Positions 17,614 through 27,684 of a DNA stretch of 64,000 nt are shown piece by piece. A model generated the notes under the pieces. The model did no database searches, was not told the DNA's origin, and saw only the letters and a list, made by a program, of their open reading frames with translations. This DNA comes from Pseudomonas putida (GTDB lineage Bacteria > Pseudomonadota > Gammaproteobacteria > Pseudomonadales > Pseudomonadaceae): NCBI RefSeq assembly GCF_028682475.1, contig NZ_JANHLE010000016.1:62001-126000 (forward strand). Direction: 5' to 3'. Position 1 is the first letter of the stretch. Each line of letters opens with the position of its first letter. The translations under genes and the position numbers were made by a program.

Positions 17614-18078
17614 ATGAAACAGAGACATTCCCCTATGCCGACTCACCACGTTGACCACTCGAGCCTCAGCCAATTGGCGGGCAGCGGCGCTATCAATGCA
17701 ACACATATCGTCGGGCAACCGGGCGGTTGGGCAGTGCAGGTTTCCATCAATGATCAGGAACACATCCTGACCGCACAACGCAGCGGCAACATTCGGTTGT
17801 TCAAGAAACTCGAGACACTGGTCAGTTATCTGCAAGGATTGGGTATCGAGTACTTCAAGGTCGACACCTCCGGCTACGACCCCAACATGCTCAAGACCTA
17901 TCAGCGCCCTGATCGCGCGCAAGCACTGAAGCTCGCTCACGAGGCAGCGGCCTATGAAGCCTGGTTCAGGTCGCAGGTCGAAGCCAGTCTGCAGGACCCG
18001 ACGCCGGTAGTTGAAGACGAAGAGGCTCGCCGCCTGTTTGCCGCTCGCAGGGCAGCGCTCAAAGCCCGTTCTCACTAA
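17614..18078 (+). CDS. Conserved hypothetical protein with PaaA2-like tail
   Basis: I do not recognise a function for this 154-residue soluble protein. The N-terminal half (GWAVQVSINDQEHILTAQRS, then IRLFKKLETLVSYLQGLGIE) looks like a small alpha/beta domain. The C-terminal part has YEAWFRSQVEASLQDPTP, which resembles the YDxWF-R-x-x-V motif of PaaA2/RelB-type antitoxins, followed by a charged EEARRLFAARRAALKARSH end. No RelE/ParE toxin gene is adjacent, so it is not a standard toxin-antitoxin pair. The start could be 17614 or the in-frame ATG at 17635; neither has a good Shine-Dalgarno sequence. Confidence 0.7.
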   Translation: MKQRHSPMPTHHVDHSSLSQLAGSGAINATHIVGQPGGWAVQVSINDQEHILTAQRSGNIRLFKKLETLVSYLQGLGIEYFKVDTSGYDPNMLKTYQRPDRAQALKLAHEAAAYEAWFRSQVEASLQDPTPVVEDEEARRLFAARRAALKARSH

Positions 18079-18153
18079 TGCGCCTGGTGTGGCGAGTTCT
18101 GGCGTTAAAAGATCGGGAACGAATCATGGAGCATATTGCGAAGGGAATGGCGG

Positions 18154-18177
18154 GGAGCATTGGTGCTCCTTACTTTT
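18154..18177 (+). terminator. Terminator after hypothetical gene
   Basis: GGAGCA at 18154-18159 and TGCTCC at 18164-18169 form a 6-bp stem with a TTGG loop followed by TTACTTTT. This is a plausible intrinsic terminator 76 bp past the stop at 18078. Confidence 0.6.
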
Positions 18178-18209
18178 AGGTTGCCATCAGTCACAGTGCC
18201 ACACTCTCG

Positions 18210-18279
18210 GTGGGAGCGGGCTTGCCCCGCGAAGCAATGCAGCTGACCGCCTGCAATCGCGGGGCAAGCCCGCTCCCAC
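18210..18279. repeat. REP-type inverted repeat
   Basis: A 23-bp arm at 18210-18232 (starting GTGGGAGCGGGCTTGCCCC) is perfectly inverted at 18257-18279, with a 24-bp centre. This is the classical Pseudomonas REP pair in an intergenic space. Related copies occur at 43491-43514 (single arm) and 47132-47200 (pair, different subtype). Confidence 0.85.
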
Positions 18280-18285
18280 AGACAA

Positions 18286-18314
18286 CAAAAAGCCGCCCTT
18301 GGGGGCGGCTTTTT
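18286..18314. terminator. Bidirectional terminator between hypothetical gene and pckA
   Basis: AAAAAGCCGCCC and GGGCGGCTTTTT flank a small loop, giving a GC stem with an A-run on one side and a T-run on the other. It therefore works for pckA on the minus strand (20 bp past its stop) and for plus-strand transcription. Confidence 0.9.
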
Positions 18315-18333
18315 GTGTCACACCGGCATCAGC

Positions 18334-19875
18334 TTACAGCTGTGGGCCAGCGGCCTTGATGGCGTCGGACACTTCAAATTTCTTGAAGTTGTCGATGAAC
18401 AGGTTGGCCAGGGCCTTGGCTGCTTCATCGTAGGCGGCTTGGTCAGCCCAGGTGTTGCGTGGGTTGAGCAGAACGGTATCGACGCCAGGAACGGCTTTTG
18501 GCACGTCCAGGTTGATGATGTCCAGGTGCTCGGTCTCGGCACCGACCAGTGCGCTGCTCTGGATCGCTGCGATCACCGCACGGGTGGTCGGGATGTTGAA
18601 GCGCTTGCCGACGCCGTAGCCACCACCGGTCCAGCCGGTGTTGACCAGGTAGACCTTGGAACCGAAACCACGGATACGCTTGATCAGCAGTTCAGCGTAC
18701 TCGCCAGCCGGACGCGGGAAGAACGGTGCGCCGAAGCAGGTGGAGAAGGTCGACTTGATGCCGCTGCCCGAACCCATCTCGGTGGAACCGACCAGCGCGG
18801 TGTAGCCCGAGAGGAAGTGGTAGGCCGCTTGCTCTTCGCTGAGGATCGACACGGGCGGCAGTACGCCGGTCAGGTCGCAGGTCAGGAAGATCACAGCGTT
18901 AGGCTCGCCGCCGAGGTTCTTCTCGGAACGCTTGGCAACGTGCTCCAGCGGGTAGGCAGCGCGGCTGTTCTGGGTCAGGCTGACATCGGCGTAGTCGGCG
19001 TGCTTGGCGTCGTCGATCACGACGTTTTCCAGCACCGCACCGTGCTTGATGGCTTTCCAGATGACCGGCTCGTTCTTCTCCGACAGGTCGATGCACTTGG
19101 CATAGCAACCGCCTTCGATGTTGAACACCACGCCTTCGCCCCAACCGTGCTCGTCGTCACCGATCAGGTAACGGCTTTCGTCAGCCGACAGGGTGGTTTT
19201 GCCGGTGCCCGACAGACCGAAGAACAGGGTGACATCGCCTGCTTCGCCGATGTTGGCAGCGCAGTGCATTGGCAGCACGTCGGCAGCTGGCAGCAGGAAG
19301 TTCTGCACCGAGAACATGGCTTTCTTCATTTCACCGGCGTAACGCATGCCGGCGATCAGCACTTTCTTCTGGGCGAAGTTGATGATCACGCAACCGTCGG
19401 AGTTGGTGCCGTCACGCTCTGGCACGCACTCGAAGTTGGCAACGTTGAGCACTTGCCACTCATCACGGCCAGCAGGGTTGTACTGGGCCGGATTGATGAA
19501 CAGGCAACGACCGAACAGGTTCTGCCAGGCAGTCTGGGTGGTCATCTTCACCGGCAGGTAGTGCTCGGCCGAGGCACCTACGTGAACGGAGGAAACGAAG
19601 TGCTCTTGAGCGTTGTTGAAGGCCTCAACGCGGTCCCACAGGGCATCGAACTTGTCGGCCGGGAACTTGCGGTTGATCGGGCCCCAGGCGATGGCATCCT
19701 GAGTGGACGGCTCTTCGACGATGAAACGGTCAACCGGCGAACGACCGGTACGATGACCGGTTTTCACGACCAGCGCGCCAGTATCGGCCAGCTCGCCTTC
19801 ACCGCGGTTCAGCGCTTCTTTTACCAGCTCATCGACGCTCAGGTCGGTGTACACGGTGTTGTTGGCTTGCGTCAT
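18334..19875 (-). CDS. pckA: Phosphoenolpyruvate carboxykinase (ATP)
   Basis: PckA converts oxaloacetate and ATP to phosphoenolpyruvate, the entry to gluconeogenesis on organic acids. The 513-residue protein has the kinase-1a P-loop [15 protein letters not shown], the metal site [10 protein letters not shown], the GDVTL strand, and [12 protein letters not shown] near the N-terminus. The ATG at 19875 gives [11 protein letters not shown] and the usual length. The first codons contain AACAAC, which resembles a Crc/Hfq CA-motif. The 5' leader holds a long inverted repeat (19918-19944), and AAACGTTTT elements flank the promoter. Confidence 0.97.
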   Translation of the reverse strand: MTQANNTVYTDLSVDELVKEALNRGEGELADTGALVVKTGHRTGRSPVDRFIVEEPSTQDAIAWGPINRKFPADKFDALWDRVEAFNNAQEHFVSSVHVGASAEHYLPVKMTTQTAWQNLFGRCLFINPAQYNPAGRDEWQVLNVANFECVPERDGTNSDGCVIINFAQKKVLIAGMRYAGEMKKAMFSVQNFLLPAADVLPMHCAANIGEAGDVTLFFGLSGTGKTTLSADESRYLIGDDEHGWGEGVVFNIEGGCYAKCIDLSEKNEPVIWKAIKHGAVLENVVIDDAKHADYADVSLTQNSRAAYPLEHVAKRSEKNLGGEPNAVIFLTCDLTGVLPPVSILSEEQAAYHFLSGYTALVGSTEMGSGSGIKSTFSTCFGAPFFPRPAGEYAELLIKRIRGFGSKVYLVNTGWTGGGYGVGKRFNIPTTRAVIAAIQSSALVGAETEHLDIINLDVPKAVPGVDTVLLNPRNTWADQAAYDEAAKALANLFIDNFKKFEVSDAIKAAGPQL

Positions 19876-19917
19876 GAGATTCCCCATCCGGCCTGCGGCC
19901 GAGTGCTCCAAACGTTT

Positions 19918-19944
19918 TGTAGTAGAGCTTTGAAAACTACTACA
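19918..19944. repeat. Inverted repeat in the pckA leader
   Basis: TGTAGTAG at 19918-19925 is repeated in inverse orientation as CTACTACA at 19937-19944 with an 11-nt centre. It lies between the inferred pckA -10 box and the start codon, so it would be in the 5' untranslated RNA as a hairpin, or serve as a roadblock operator. Confidence 0.6.
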
Positions 19945-19961
19945 GCGAAAAAAGTGGCCGG

Positions 19962-19967
19962 ATTATG
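19962..19967 (-). promoter_or_regulatory. Candidate extended -10 of the pckA promoter
   Basis: On the minus strand the sequence reads TGGCATAAT, an extended -10 (TG-n-CATAAT). It is about 87 bp upstream of the pckA ATG, between the hslO terminator and the pckA gene. No good -35 is seen, which is normal for extended -10 promoters. Confidence 0.5.
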
Positions 19968-19979
19968 CCAGAAACGCCC

Positions 19980-20033
19980 AAAAAAAGTAGGGCCCTCCTG
20001 TCAGAACGGCGAGTTTCCGGCGTTAGACAGGAG
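19980..20033 (-). terminator. Terminator of the hslR-hslO unit
   Basis: CTCCTGTC (19995-20002) and GACAGGAG (20026-20033) form a stem with an inner AACG/CGTT extension. On the minus strand it is followed by a short spacer and seven T's (the A-run at 19980-19986). It lies just after the hslO stop. Confidence 0.7.
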
Positions 20034-20045
20034 ATTTACCTGTAG

Positions 20046-20057
20046 TGAAACGTTTTA
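20046..20057. promoter_or_regulatory. Cra/FruR-like site near the hslO stop
   Basis: TGAAACGTTTTA overlaps the hslO stop codon and differs by one base from the reverse complement of TTAAACGTTTCA, the operator reported for P. putida Cra. The core AAACGTTTT also occurs at 19910-19918, inside the pckA leader. Binding is only inferred. Confidence 0.35.
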
Positions 20058-20957
20058 GTGCCGAGTATCTGACGGCGTGTCCACACCGCCACCGGCGAAC
20101 AATTGCTCGATATCGGCTGCATCGAATAGGTAGCTCTGGTTACAGAACTGGCAATCGACTTCGATCTTGCCGCCATGCTCTTCGACCAGCGCCAGCGCAT
20201 CAGGTTTGCCCAGGCTGACCAGGGCATTACCAGAGCGCTCACGCGAGCAACTGCAGCGGAAATGCAGGGGCTGGATATCGAACAGGCGTACCGCATCTTC
20301 GTGATACAGACGATGCAGTACGGTTTCGTTATCCAGGCCGAGCAGTTCCTCGGCTTTCAGCGTGTTGGCCAGCGCCTTCACGTGGTTCCAGCTTTCCTCA
20401 CGTTCCTCGATATCCTTCTGGCGGTCGGCAGGCAGTTGCTGAACCAGCAGGCCGCGGGCTCGGATGCCATCGGCGGTGAGGGAAATGCAGGTGTTGATCT
20501 GCTGGGACATGACGAAATAGTTGGTAAAACATTCCGACAGATCCTTGCCGTCCAGCTCCACGGTACCCTGGTAGCGCTGACCGTTGACCGGAATGATGGT
20601 CAGGACCAGGTGCCCGCCAGGCATCAGGTCGGCGAGGGTTGCTTCATCCTTGATCTGCTCGGCCACATAGCGTGCCAGGCCGCGGATTTCGTGCTCGCTG
20701 GTGCATTCGATGGCCAGCAGGGGCACCGGCCCGCTCGACTGGGCCTGAAGGATCAGCAAGCCATCGAACTTCAGCGTCCCGACCAGCAGCGCGGCAGCCG
20801 CCATCAGCTCACCGAGCAGCTGTGCGACTGGCTGCGGGTACGGATGCTTGGCCAGCACTTCGGCATAGCTGCGCTCCAGCCCGACCATTTCACCGCGGAC
20901 ATCGCGGTCGTCGAAGAGGAAGCGTTGGGTGTAATCGGTATCCGGCAATTCAGACAT
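20055..20957 (-). CDS. hslO: Redox-regulated chaperone Hsp33
   Basis: Hsp33 is a cytoplasmic holdase chaperone switched on by oxidative unfolding. The 300-residue protein ends with the zinc-binding Cys tetrad, C-S-C in [10 protein letters not shown] and C-Q-F-C in VDCQFCNQS, so all four ligands are intact. The N-terminal domain includes [19 protein letters not shown]. It follows hslR by 62 bp on the same strand, a conserved heat-shock pairing. Confidence 0.96.
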   Translation of the reverse strand: MSELPDTDYTQRFLFDDRDVRGEMVGLERSYAEVLAKHPYPQPVAQLLGELMAAAALLVGTLKFDGLLILQAQSSGPVPLLAIECTSEHEIRGLARYVAEQIKDEATLADLMPGGHLVLTIIPVNGQRYQGTVELDGKDLSECFTNYFVMSQQINTCISLTADGIRARGLLVQQLPADRQKDIEEREESWNHVKALANTLKAEELLGLDNETVLHRLYHEDAVRLFDIQPLHFRCSCSRERSGNALVSLGKPDALALVEEHGGKIEVDCQFCNQSYLFDAADIEQLFAGGGVDTPSDTRH

Positions 20958-21019
20958 GGGTTCGGGTTTTCGCGTAAATGAGTTAATGGCGCCTAGTTTA
21001 TCAGTGCGCCCCGCGCCCG

Positions 21020-21421
21020 TTAACCGGCGCTGTCGTGAAGCTGGTGAAGCTGGCGCCGTTGTTTCTTGGTTGGCCGACCATCGGTCGTCACCCCCAGTGC
21101 GCCAGCCTTGCGCAAGGCGGCCGCTTTCTCGCGCCGCGCGATACTCTCGGCGGTTTCCTCATACAGCGCCTGGGCTTCGGGGGCGCCACGGCGCACCACA
21201 GACAGCGCCCGGACCACCACCGTGCGCTCATCGAAGCCGGTGCGCAAGACGAATTCATCGCCGATCCGCGGCTCTTTGCCCGGCTTGCAGCGTTCGCCGC
21301 GACAGTGCACCTTGCCGCTTTCGATGGCCGCCTTGGCCAGCGCCCGGGTCTTGTAGAAGCGCGCTGCCCATAGCCATTTGTCCAAGCGGACCTTATCGTC
21401 CTCTTCCGGCTTTTGTGCCAT
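21020..21421 (-). CDS. hslR: Ribosome-associated heat shock protein Hsp15
   Basis: Hsp15 binds 50S subunits carrying stalled nascent chains and helps recycle them. The 133-residue protein has an N-terminal S4 RNA-binding domain ([19 protein letters not shown], about residues 11-29) and a basic C-terminal tail with [14 protein letters not shown]. It is the first gene of the hslR-hslO unit. Confidence 0.94.
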   Translation of the reverse strand: MAQKPEEDDKVRLDKWLWAARFYKTRALAKAAIESGKVHCRGERCKPGKEPRIGDEFVLRTGFDERTVVVRALSVVRRGAPEAQALYEETAESIARREKAAALRKAGALGVTTDGRPTKKQRRQLHQLHDSAG

Positions 21422-21562
21422 GACATTTCCCCGCTTAATTTCGTAAACGGAACTGTACTACCGTATCTGACGGATGCAAAAAAACCGCGGCGTGCTTACA
21501 GTTCACCGACCTGTCGCGCACACCGGTTCCGGCCTTGCGACTTTTTATGCTGGTTGAGCAAT

Positions 21563-22045
21563 TTGAAGACATTTGACCATTTGACTGTGATTGGCCTGCG
21601 CGAGTGGGTAGCCTTGCCCGACCTCGGTGTGGCGGGCCTGCGCGCCAAGATCGACACCGGCGCCAGCACCTCGAGCCTGCACGCCACCGAGGTCGAGCCT
21701 TTCGAGCGCAACGGCGAACCCTGGGTGCGCTTCAATGCGCACCTGGGTTCGGTCGTGCAGCTGCGTCACCGGCGCTGCGAAGCACCGCTGGTGACAATGA
21801 AGACCATCAAGAGCTCCAATGGCCAGGCGCAAATTCGCTACGTGATCCGTACACCGCTGGCGCTGGGTGACCGGGTCTGGGAAGTGGAATTCACCCTGGC
21901 CTGCCGCAAGGCCATGCGTTATCGCCTGTTGCTCGGTTCCAAAGCCCTGATCCATGGCCAGTTGGTGGTCAATCCGGGCCTCAAGTACGTTCAGGACAAG
22001 CCGGCATTCCCGGCCACTATTTCTCCTTCCACAGGTGTTGCATGA
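21563..22045 (+). CDS. RimK-associated ATP-dependent zinc protease (pepsin-like fold)
   Basis: This 160-residue protein is of the family annotated as ATP-dependent zinc protease (PF05618), with the aspartic-protease-like loop [14 protein letters not shown] at about residues 24-37 and [12 protein letters not shown] near the C-terminus. The start is probably the TTG at 21563, giving [19 protein letters not shown]; no in-frame ATG lies close by. The stop overlaps the rimK ATG by 4 bp, so the two are translationally coupled. In P. fluorescens the rim operon modifies ribosomal protein RpsF with glutamate, and this partner influences RimK. Proteolytic activity is not shown by the sequence. Confidence 0.85.
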   Translation: MKTFDHLTVIGLREWVALPDLGVAGLRAKIDTGASTSSLHATEVEPFERNGEPWVRFNAHLGSVVQLRHRRCEAPLVTMKTIKSSNGQAQIRYVIRTPLALGDRVWEVEFTLACRKAMRYRLLLGSKALIHGQLVVNPGLKYVQDKPAFPATISPSTGVA

Positions 22046-22947
22046 AGATCGCCGTGCTGTCGCGAAACCCGCGTCTGTATTCCACTCGTCGTCTGGTTGA
22101 AGCCGGTACTGCACGAGGCCATGAGATGGTTGTGATCGATACCCTGCGCGCCTACATGAACATCGCCAGCCACAAGCCGCAGATCCACTACCGCGGCAAG
22201 CCCCTGGAAGGCTTTGATGCGGTGATCCCGCGCATCGGCGCCTCGGTGACTTTCTATGGCTGCGCGGTGCTGCGTCAGTTCGAAATGATGGGTGTGTTCC
22301 CGCTTAACGAGTCGGTGGCGATTGCCCGTTCGCGTGACAAGCTGCGTTCGCTGCAACTGCTGTCACGGCGTGGCATCGGCCTGCCAGTCACCGGCTTCGC
22401 CCACTCGCCCGACGATATCCCCGACCTGATCCAGATGGTCAATGGCGCACCACTGGTGATCAAGGTGCTCGAAGGCACTCAAGGTATCGGCGTGGTCCTG
22501 TGCGAAACCACCAAGGCTGCCGAGTCGGTGATCGAGGCGTTCATGGGCCTGAAGCAGAACATCATGGTCCAGGAATACATCAAGGAGGCCGGCGGTGCCG
22601 ACATCCGTTGCTTCGTGGTCGGCGACAAGGTGATTGCCTCGATGAAGCGCCAGGCCAAACCCGGCGAGTTCCGCTCCAACCTGCATCGCGGCGGTAGCGC
22701 CAGCCTGATCAAGATCACCCCGGAAGAGCGCATGACCGCCATTCGTGCGGCCAAGGTCATGGGCCTGAGCGTAGCCGGGGTGGATATCCTGCGCTCCAAT
22801 CACGGCCCGCTGGTGATGGAAGTGAACTCTTCGCCTGGGCTTGAGGGCATCGAAGTCACCACCGCCAAGGATGTTGCCGGGATGATCATCGAGCATCTGG
22901 AGAAGAATGGCGGGCCAAACCTGACCCGCACCAAGGGTAAGGGCTAG
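22042..22947 (+). CDS. rimK: Ribosomal protein S6 glutamate ligase RimK
   Basis: RimK is an ATP-grasp ligase that adds glutamate residues to the C-terminus of ribosomal protein S6. The 301-residue protein has the N-terminal pre-ATP-grasp domain, then [27 protein letters not shown] for nucleotide binding, [19 protein letters not shown], and the metal ligand segment [17 protein letters not shown]. It overlaps the zinc-protease gene and converges on envZ, sharing a four-base CTAG at the two stop codons. Confidence 0.95.
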   Translation: MKIAVLSRNPRLYSTRRLVEAGTARGHEMVVIDTLRAYMNIASHKPQIHYRGKPLEGFDAVIPRIGASVTFYGCAVLRQFEMMGVFPLNESVAIARSRDKLRSLQLLSRRGIGLPVTGFAHSPDDIPDLIQMVNGAPLVIKVLEGTQGIGVVLCETTKAAESVIEAFMGLKQNIMVQEYIKEAGGADIRCFVVGDKVIASMKRQAKPGEFRSNLHRGGSASLIKITPEERMTAIRAAKVMGLSVAGVDILRSNHGPLVMEVNSSPGLEGIEVTTAKDVAGMIIEHLEKNGGPNLTRTKGKG

Positions 22948-24257
22948 ACCGCATCACGCGGCAGCAACAGCCCCAACGGCAGGCGCACCCGGGCTTCCAG
23001 GCCGCCGCCGGAGCGGTTGCGCAGCTCGACATTGCCGCCATGCTGGGCGGCGATACGCTTGACGATCGCCAGCCCCAGCCCCGTGCCCTTGCCGCTGCGG
23101 GCACGGTCACCACGAATGAACGGGTTGAAGATGCCTTCCAGCTCGTTCGGATCGATGCCCGCCCCGCGGTCCAGAACGCTGAGCACCACGTAAGGCGCAC
23201 TGCTGTCACCCGATACGTAAGCTGCCACTTCAACCCCTTTGCCGGCGTGATACAGAGCGTTGCCAATCAGGTTGTTGAGCATGCGCTTGAGCGACACCCG
23301 GCGCAGCGGGAACGGCGGAATCGGCTCAAGGCACAGGCGCACCCGCTCTTCTGGCTGGTTGAACGGCGCGACCACTTCGCGCACCAGATCGCTCAGGTCA
23401 ACCTCTTCCACCGGCTCGTCACGGCCGTCACGAATGAAGGCGAGGAACTGGTCGAGGATGGCGTCCATGTCTTCGATGTCACGCACCATGTCGTCCGTAA
23501 GGTCGCTCTCATTAGCCAACATCGACAACGACAGTCGCAACCGGGTCAGCGGCGTACGCAAATCGTGGGACACCCCGGCCAGCATCAGTTCCCGCTCCCG
23601 CCCAGCCTGCTCGACATCTTCGGCCATCTGGTTGAAGGCCCGGTATACCTCGGTCATCTCGCTGGGCGTATCGCTGACCGGCAAGCGCACACTGCGCCCC
23701 TGGCCCAGCTGCCGGGCGGCAAACACCAGACGCTTGAGCGGCTGGTTGAGCTGGCGGACAAAGATCCAGGCCGACGCCGTGGACAACAGACCAATAGCCA
23801 GGAACCAGCCGAGCACGCTCCAGATTTTCTGGCCGCGCAGCGGATGCGGATACAGCGGCACCTTCAACCAGCCATCACCCAGGCTCGGCGCCCTCACCCA
23901 TAACGCCGGTGGCGCATGGATGCGCAGGCGTACCTCGGTATCAGCGCCAAGCTCGGCCTGCATCTGGCGCTGGTAGATTTCACTGTACGGCCAGTGCTGC
24001 TCGCCTTCCGGAACACCGGAGCCGACCACGCGGATCAGCCCTGCCGCTTCAGCGATCTTGTCGCGGTCGGACTCATCGGCGGCCCAATAGGCACGCAGGG
24101 TAAGGGCCACCCCGTGGCTGTACTGACGATCGACCAGCACGTCTTCGTTCATCAGCAGGTAAACCAGGGTCAGGGCCTTGGAAAACAGCACGACGATCAG
24201 CACCAGCCAGAGGGTGCGGGCGAAGAAGCTTTGCGGGAACCACAGGGGCGTTTTCAT
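22944..24257 (-). CDS. envZ: Osmolarity sensor histidine kinase EnvZ
   Basis: EnvZ is the inner-membrane kinase for OmpR. The 437-residue protein has two transmembrane helices (about 15-36 and 146-168) flanking a periplasmic domain, a HAMP linker ([10 protein letters not shown]), the H-box [14 protein letters not shown] with His231, and an ATPase domain with [16 protein letters not shown] and [13 protein letters not shown]. The ATG at 24257 is preferred over a TTG two codons upstream. It lies 127 bp downstream of ompR on the same strand; that gap has no clear promoter, so co-transcription is likely. Confidence 0.95.
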   Translation of the reverse strand: MKTPLWFPQSFFARTLWLVLIVVLFSKALTLVYLLMNEDVLVDRQYSHGVALTLRAYWAADESDRDKIAEAAGLIRVVGSGVPEGEQHWPYSEIYQRQMQAELGADTEVRLRIHAPPALWVRAPSLGDGWLKVPLYPHPLRGQKIWSVLGWFLAIGLLSTASAWIFVRQLNQPLKRLVFAARQLGQGRSVRLPVSDTPSEMTEVYRAFNQMAEDVEQAGRERELMLAGVSHDLRTPLTRLRLSLSMLANESDLTDDMVRDIEDMDAILDQFLAFIRDGRDEPVEEVDLSDLVREVVAPFNQPEERVRLCLEPIPPFPLRRVSLKRMLNNLIGNALYHAGKGVEVAAYVSGDSSAPYVVLSVLDRGAGIDPNELEGIFNPFIRGDRARSGKGTGLGLAIVKRIAAQHGGNVELRNRSGGGLEARVRLPLGLLLPRDAV

Positions 24258-24384
24258 CGACAACGGCTACACACTTTGCAGGAACGAGCATGGCTCGCAG
24301 GCTTTGCGGATCTCGGCACACGCAAAAACAGGGCAACCCGAAGGTCCGCCCTGCTTGCAGTGACTGGCTCCTACATTCGAAACA

Positions 24385-25125
24385 TCACTTGCTGGCATTG
24401 CCATCCGGAACAAACACGTAGCCAACGCCCCAGACGGTCTGGATATAACGCGGCTTCGACGGATCGGGTTCGATCATGCGGCGCAAGCGGGAAATCTGTA
24501 CGTCGATGGAACGCTCCAGGGCATCCCACTCGCGGCCCCGGGCCAGGTTCATCAGCTTGTCGCGGGTCAGCGGCTCGCGCGCATGCATGACCAGTGCCTT
24601 GAGTACGGCAAACTCACCGGTGGTGAGCATGTGCACTTCTTCACCGCGCTTGAGCTCACGAGTTGCCAGCGACAACTCATAGTCGCCGAAGGTGACGGTC
24701 TCGTCTTCGCTGCCCGGGGCACCCGGCACTGCAGGGGCCTGGCGACGCAGAACGGCTTTGACCCGTGCCATCAGTTCATCGGGGTTGAAGGGTTTGGCCA
24801 GGTAGTCATCGGCACCCAGCTCCAGGCCCTTGATGCGGCTCAGCTCGTCGCCCTTGGCGGTGAGCATGATGATCGGGATCTGGTTGTTGGCGGCGCGCAG
24901 GCGCCGGCAGGCAGTCAGGCCATCCTCGCCAGGCAGCATCAGATCGAGGACCACCAGGTTGAAAACCTCACGGGCCAGCAGGCGGTCCATCTGTTCGGTG
25001 TTCGGTACTGCACGGGCGCGATAGCCCTTGCTGGTGAAGAAACGTTCCAGCAGGCTGCTCAAGCCTGGGTCGTCATCGACGATGAGAATTTTTTCGCCTT
25101 CAGCGGTTTGGGCAGTGCTGCTCAT
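24385..25125 (-). CDS. ompR: Response regulator OmpR
   Basis: OmpR is the DNA-binding partner of EnvZ in osmotic and envelope regulation. The 246-residue protein has a receiver with IVDDDPG (15-21) and phosphoacceptor Asp61 (VVLDLMLPG), and a C-terminal winged helix with LTTGEFAVLKALV and DVQISRLRRMIE ending VWGVGYVFVPDG. The start has AGAGGAGT as Shine-Dalgarno. A CATAAT -10-like box lies at 25152-25157 on its strand. It is divergent from tex. Confidence 0.96.
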   Translation of the reverse strand: MSSTAQTAEGEKILIVDDDPGLSSLLERFFTSKGYRARAVPNTEQMDRLLAREVFNLVVLDLMLPGEDGLTACRRLRAANNQIPIIMLTAKGDELSRIKGLELGADDYLAKPFNPDELMARVKAVLRRQAPAVPGAPGSEDETVTFGDYELSLATRELKRGEEVHMLTTGEFAVLKALVMHAREPLTRDKLMNLARGREWDALERSIDVQISRLRRMIEPDPSKPRYIQTVWGVGYVFVPDGNASK

Positions 25126-25271
25126 GAATAACTCCTCTAATCTCGGCACGCATTATGGCTTAGCCGCCATTGGCCGTGCCGTGTGCATTGTTAGCAGATT
25201 TTTCCCGGGGCGCCAGTTCTGCCTGGTCGCGAGCTGGCGCGCTGCTATCACCGCAAGCCCGGCGCGCTGGG

Positions 25272-25277
25272 TATAAT
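25272..25277 (+). promoter_or_regulatory. Candidate -10 of the tex promoter
   Basis: A consensus TATAAT lies 88 bp before the tex ATG in the 240-bp gap that is divergent from ompR. No strong -35 is visible 17 bp upstream (CACCGC). Confidence 0.5.
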
Positions 25278-25365
25278 GCGCCGCTTTCAGCCAGCGCCGC
25301 ATTGCTCCGAGCGCCCCATGGCGCCCGCCCGCGGCCTTTGTTTTCACAATTTGTCAGGTGGTTTT

Positions 25366-27684
25366 ATGGACAGCATCAACAGCCGCATCGCCGAGGAACT
25401 CGGTGTCCGCCCACAACAGGTCGAGGCGGCCGTGGCCCTGCTGGATGAAGGCTCGACGGTGCCTTTTATCGCCCGTTACCGTAAAGAAGTGACCGGCAGC
25501 CTGGATGACACCCAACTGCGGCATCTGGAAGAACGCCTGCGCTACCTGCGCGAACTGGACGACCGCCGCGCCAGCATCCTGGCCAGCATTGAAGAGCAAG
25601 GCAAGCTGACCCCGGAGCTGGCCCGCGAGATCAAGCTGGCCGACACCAAGACCCGTCTTGAAGACCTCTACCTGCCGTACAAGCAAAAGCGCCGCACCAA
25701 GGGCCAGATCGCCCTGGAAGCCGGCCTGGGCGAGCTGGCCGATGGTCTGTTGAACGACCCGCAGCTGAGCCCTGAAGCCGAAGCCGCGCGCTTTGTCGAC
25801 GCCGAAAAAGGCGTTGCCGACGTCAAGGCCGCCCTCGAAGGCGCCAAGTACATCCTCATGGAGCGCTTCGCCGAAGACGCCAGCCTGCTCGACAAGCTGC
25901 GCAGCTTCCTCAAGCAGGAAGCCGTGCTCAGCGCCCGCCTGGTGGCCGGCAAGGAAGAGGAAGGGGCCAAGTTCCGCGACTATTTCGAACACGACGAGCT
26001 GCTCAGGAGCGTGCCGTCGCACCGCGCCCTGGCGATTTTCCGTGGCCGCAACGAAGGCGTCCTGGCCGCCTCGCTGAAAGTCGGCGAAGAGCTGCCGGGC
26101 ACCCTGCACCCCTGCGAAATGATGATTGCCGAGCGTTTCGGCCTGCAGAACCACAATCGCCCGGCGGACAAGTGGCTCGGCGAAGTGGTGCGCTGGACCT
26201 GGAAGGTCAAGCTCTACAGCCACCTGGAAACCGACCTGTTCGGCGAGTTGCGCGACAATGCCGAAGGTGAGGCGATCAACGTCTTCGCCCACAACCTGCA
26301 CGACCTGCTGCTGGCCGCTCCGGCTGGCCCGCGTGCCACCCTGGGCCTCGACCCGGGCCTGCGTACCGGCTGCAAGGTGGCGGTGGTCGATGCCACCGGC
26401 AAGCTGCTCGACACCGCCACGGTCTACCCGCACGTGCCGAAAAACCAGTGGGACCAGACCATCGCCGTACTCGCCGCCCTGTGCGCCAAGCACTCGGTGG
26501 AACTCATCGCCATCGGCAACGGTACCGCCAGCCGTGAAACCGACAAACTGGCTGCCGAGCTGATCAAAAAGTATCCAGCACTGAAAATGACCAAGATCAT
26601 GGTCTCTGAAGCCGGTGCTTCGGTGTACTCGGCCTCGGAGCTGGCGGCCCGCGAATTCCCCGACCTCGACGTGTCGATCCGTGGCGCCGTGTCGATTGCC
26701 CGGCGCCTGCAGGACCCGCTGGCCGAACTGGTGAAGATCGATCCGAAGTCCATCGGTGTCGGCCAGTACCAGCATGACGTTTCCCAGCTCAAGCTGGCGC
26801 GCGGCCTGGACGCCGTGGTCGAGGACTGCGTGAACGCCGTCGGTGTCGACGTCAACACCGCCTCGGTGGCGCTGCTGGCGCGGATCTCCGGCCTCAACAG
26901 CACCCTGGCACAGAACATCGTCAGCCACCGCGACGCCAACGGCGCGTTCAAAACCCGTGCAGCGTTGAAGAAAGTCAGCCGTCTGGGCGAAAAAACCTTC
27001 GAACAGGCTGCCGGCTTCCTGCGCGTGATGAACGGCGACAACCCGCTGGACGCCTCGGCGGTGCACCCTGAGGCCTACCCGCTGGTACAACGCATTGCCG
27101 CCGAAACCGACCGCGACATCCGTTCGCTGATCGGCGACAGCGGTTTCCTCAAGCGTCTGGACGCGAAGAAATTCACCGACGAAACCTTCGGCCTGCCGAC
27201 CGTCACCGACATCCTGCAGGAACTGGACAAACCCGGCCGCGACCCGCGTCCCGAGTTCAAGACCGCTGAATTCCAGGAAGGCGTCGAGGACCTCAAGGAC
27301 CTGCAACTGGGGATGATCCTCGAAGGCGTGGTGACCAACGTGACCAACTTCGGTGCCTTCGTCGACATCGGCGTACACCAGGACGGTCTGGTGCACATTT
27401 CGGCGCTGTCGGAGAAGTTCATCAAGGACCCGCGTGAAGCGGTCAAGGCCGGCGACGTGGTCAAGGTCAAGGTCATGGAAGTCGACATCCCGCGTAAACG
27501 CGTCGGCCTGTCGATGCGCATGAGCGACACCCCGGGCGAGAAGATCGATGGCGCCCGTGGCAGCCGTCCGGGTTCGGCACCGCGCCAGCAGAGCGCTGCA
27601 CCTCGCGCCAAGGAGACGCCGGCGCCGAGCAACAACGCCATGGCCGCGCTGTTTGCCAATGCCAAGCAACTGAAGAAGAAGTGA
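25366..27684 (+). CDS. tex: Transcription accessory protein Tex
   Basis: Tex is a cytoplasmic nucleic-acid-binding protein that affects transcription and is related to eukaryotic Spt6. The 772-residue protein has the N-terminal helical Tex domain ([20 protein letters not shown]). The YqgF/RNase H-like domain ([20 protein letters not shown], about 330-350) follows, then helix-hairpin-helix segments ([16 protein letters not shown]). A C-terminal S1 domain has [20 protein letters not shown], and the end is a basic tail. The ATG at 25366 was chosen over an upstream in-frame start because it gives the conserved [13 protein letters not shown] opening. It overlaps the downstream thioesterase by 4 bp. 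Confidence 0.96.
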   Translation: MDSINSRIAEELGVRPQQVEAAVALLDEGSTVPFIARYRKEVTGSLDDTQLRHLEERLRYLRELDDRRASILASIEEQGKLTPELAREIKLADTKTRLEDLYLPYKQKRRTKGQIALEAGLGELADGLLNDPQLSPEAEAARFVDAEKGVADVKAALEGAKYILMERFAEDASLLDKLRSFLKQEAVLSARLVAGKEEEGAKFRDYFEHDELLRSVPSHRALAIFRGRNEGVLAASLKVGEELPGTLHPCEMMIAERFGLQNHNRPADKWLGEVVRWTWKVKLYSHLETDLFGELRDNAEGEAINVFAHNLHDLLLAAPAGPRATLGLDPGLRTGCKVAVVDATGKLLDTATVYPHVPKNQWDQTIAVLAALCAKHSVELIAIGNGTASRETDKLAAELIKKYPALKMTKIMVSEAGASVYSASELAAREFPDLDVSIRGAVSIARRLQDPLAELVKIDPKSIGVGQYQHDVSQLKLARGLDAVVEDCVNAVGVDVNTASVALLARISGLNSTLAQNIVSHRDANGAFKTRAALKKVSRLGEKTFEQAAGFLRVMNGDNPLDASAVHPEAYPLVQRIAAETDRDIRSLIGDSGFLKRLDAKKFTDETFGLPTVTDILQELDKPGRDPRPEFKTAEFQEGVEDLKDLQLGMILEGVVTNVTNFGAFVDIGVHQDGLVHISALSEKFIKDPREAVKAGDVVKVKVMEVDIPRKRVGLSMRMSDTPGEKIDGARGSRPGSAPRQQSAAPRAKETPAPSNNAMAALFANAKQLKKK

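Noticed and set aside
18210..18279. Inverted repeat considered as a CRISPR or IS end
   Set aside because: Only one pair of arms exists here, with related arms scattered intergenically at 43491 and 47132, which is the pattern of REP elements; there are no spacers or transposase.
18313..20058. 581-codon open frame antisense to pckA
   Set aside because: It is a shadow of a strongly conserved gene with high GC at third positions; no recognisable motif.
22944..22947. Shared stop-codon bases of rimK and envZ
   Set aside because: The CTAG palindrome supplies TAG on both strands; unusual looking but a simple convergent overlap with no functional implication.
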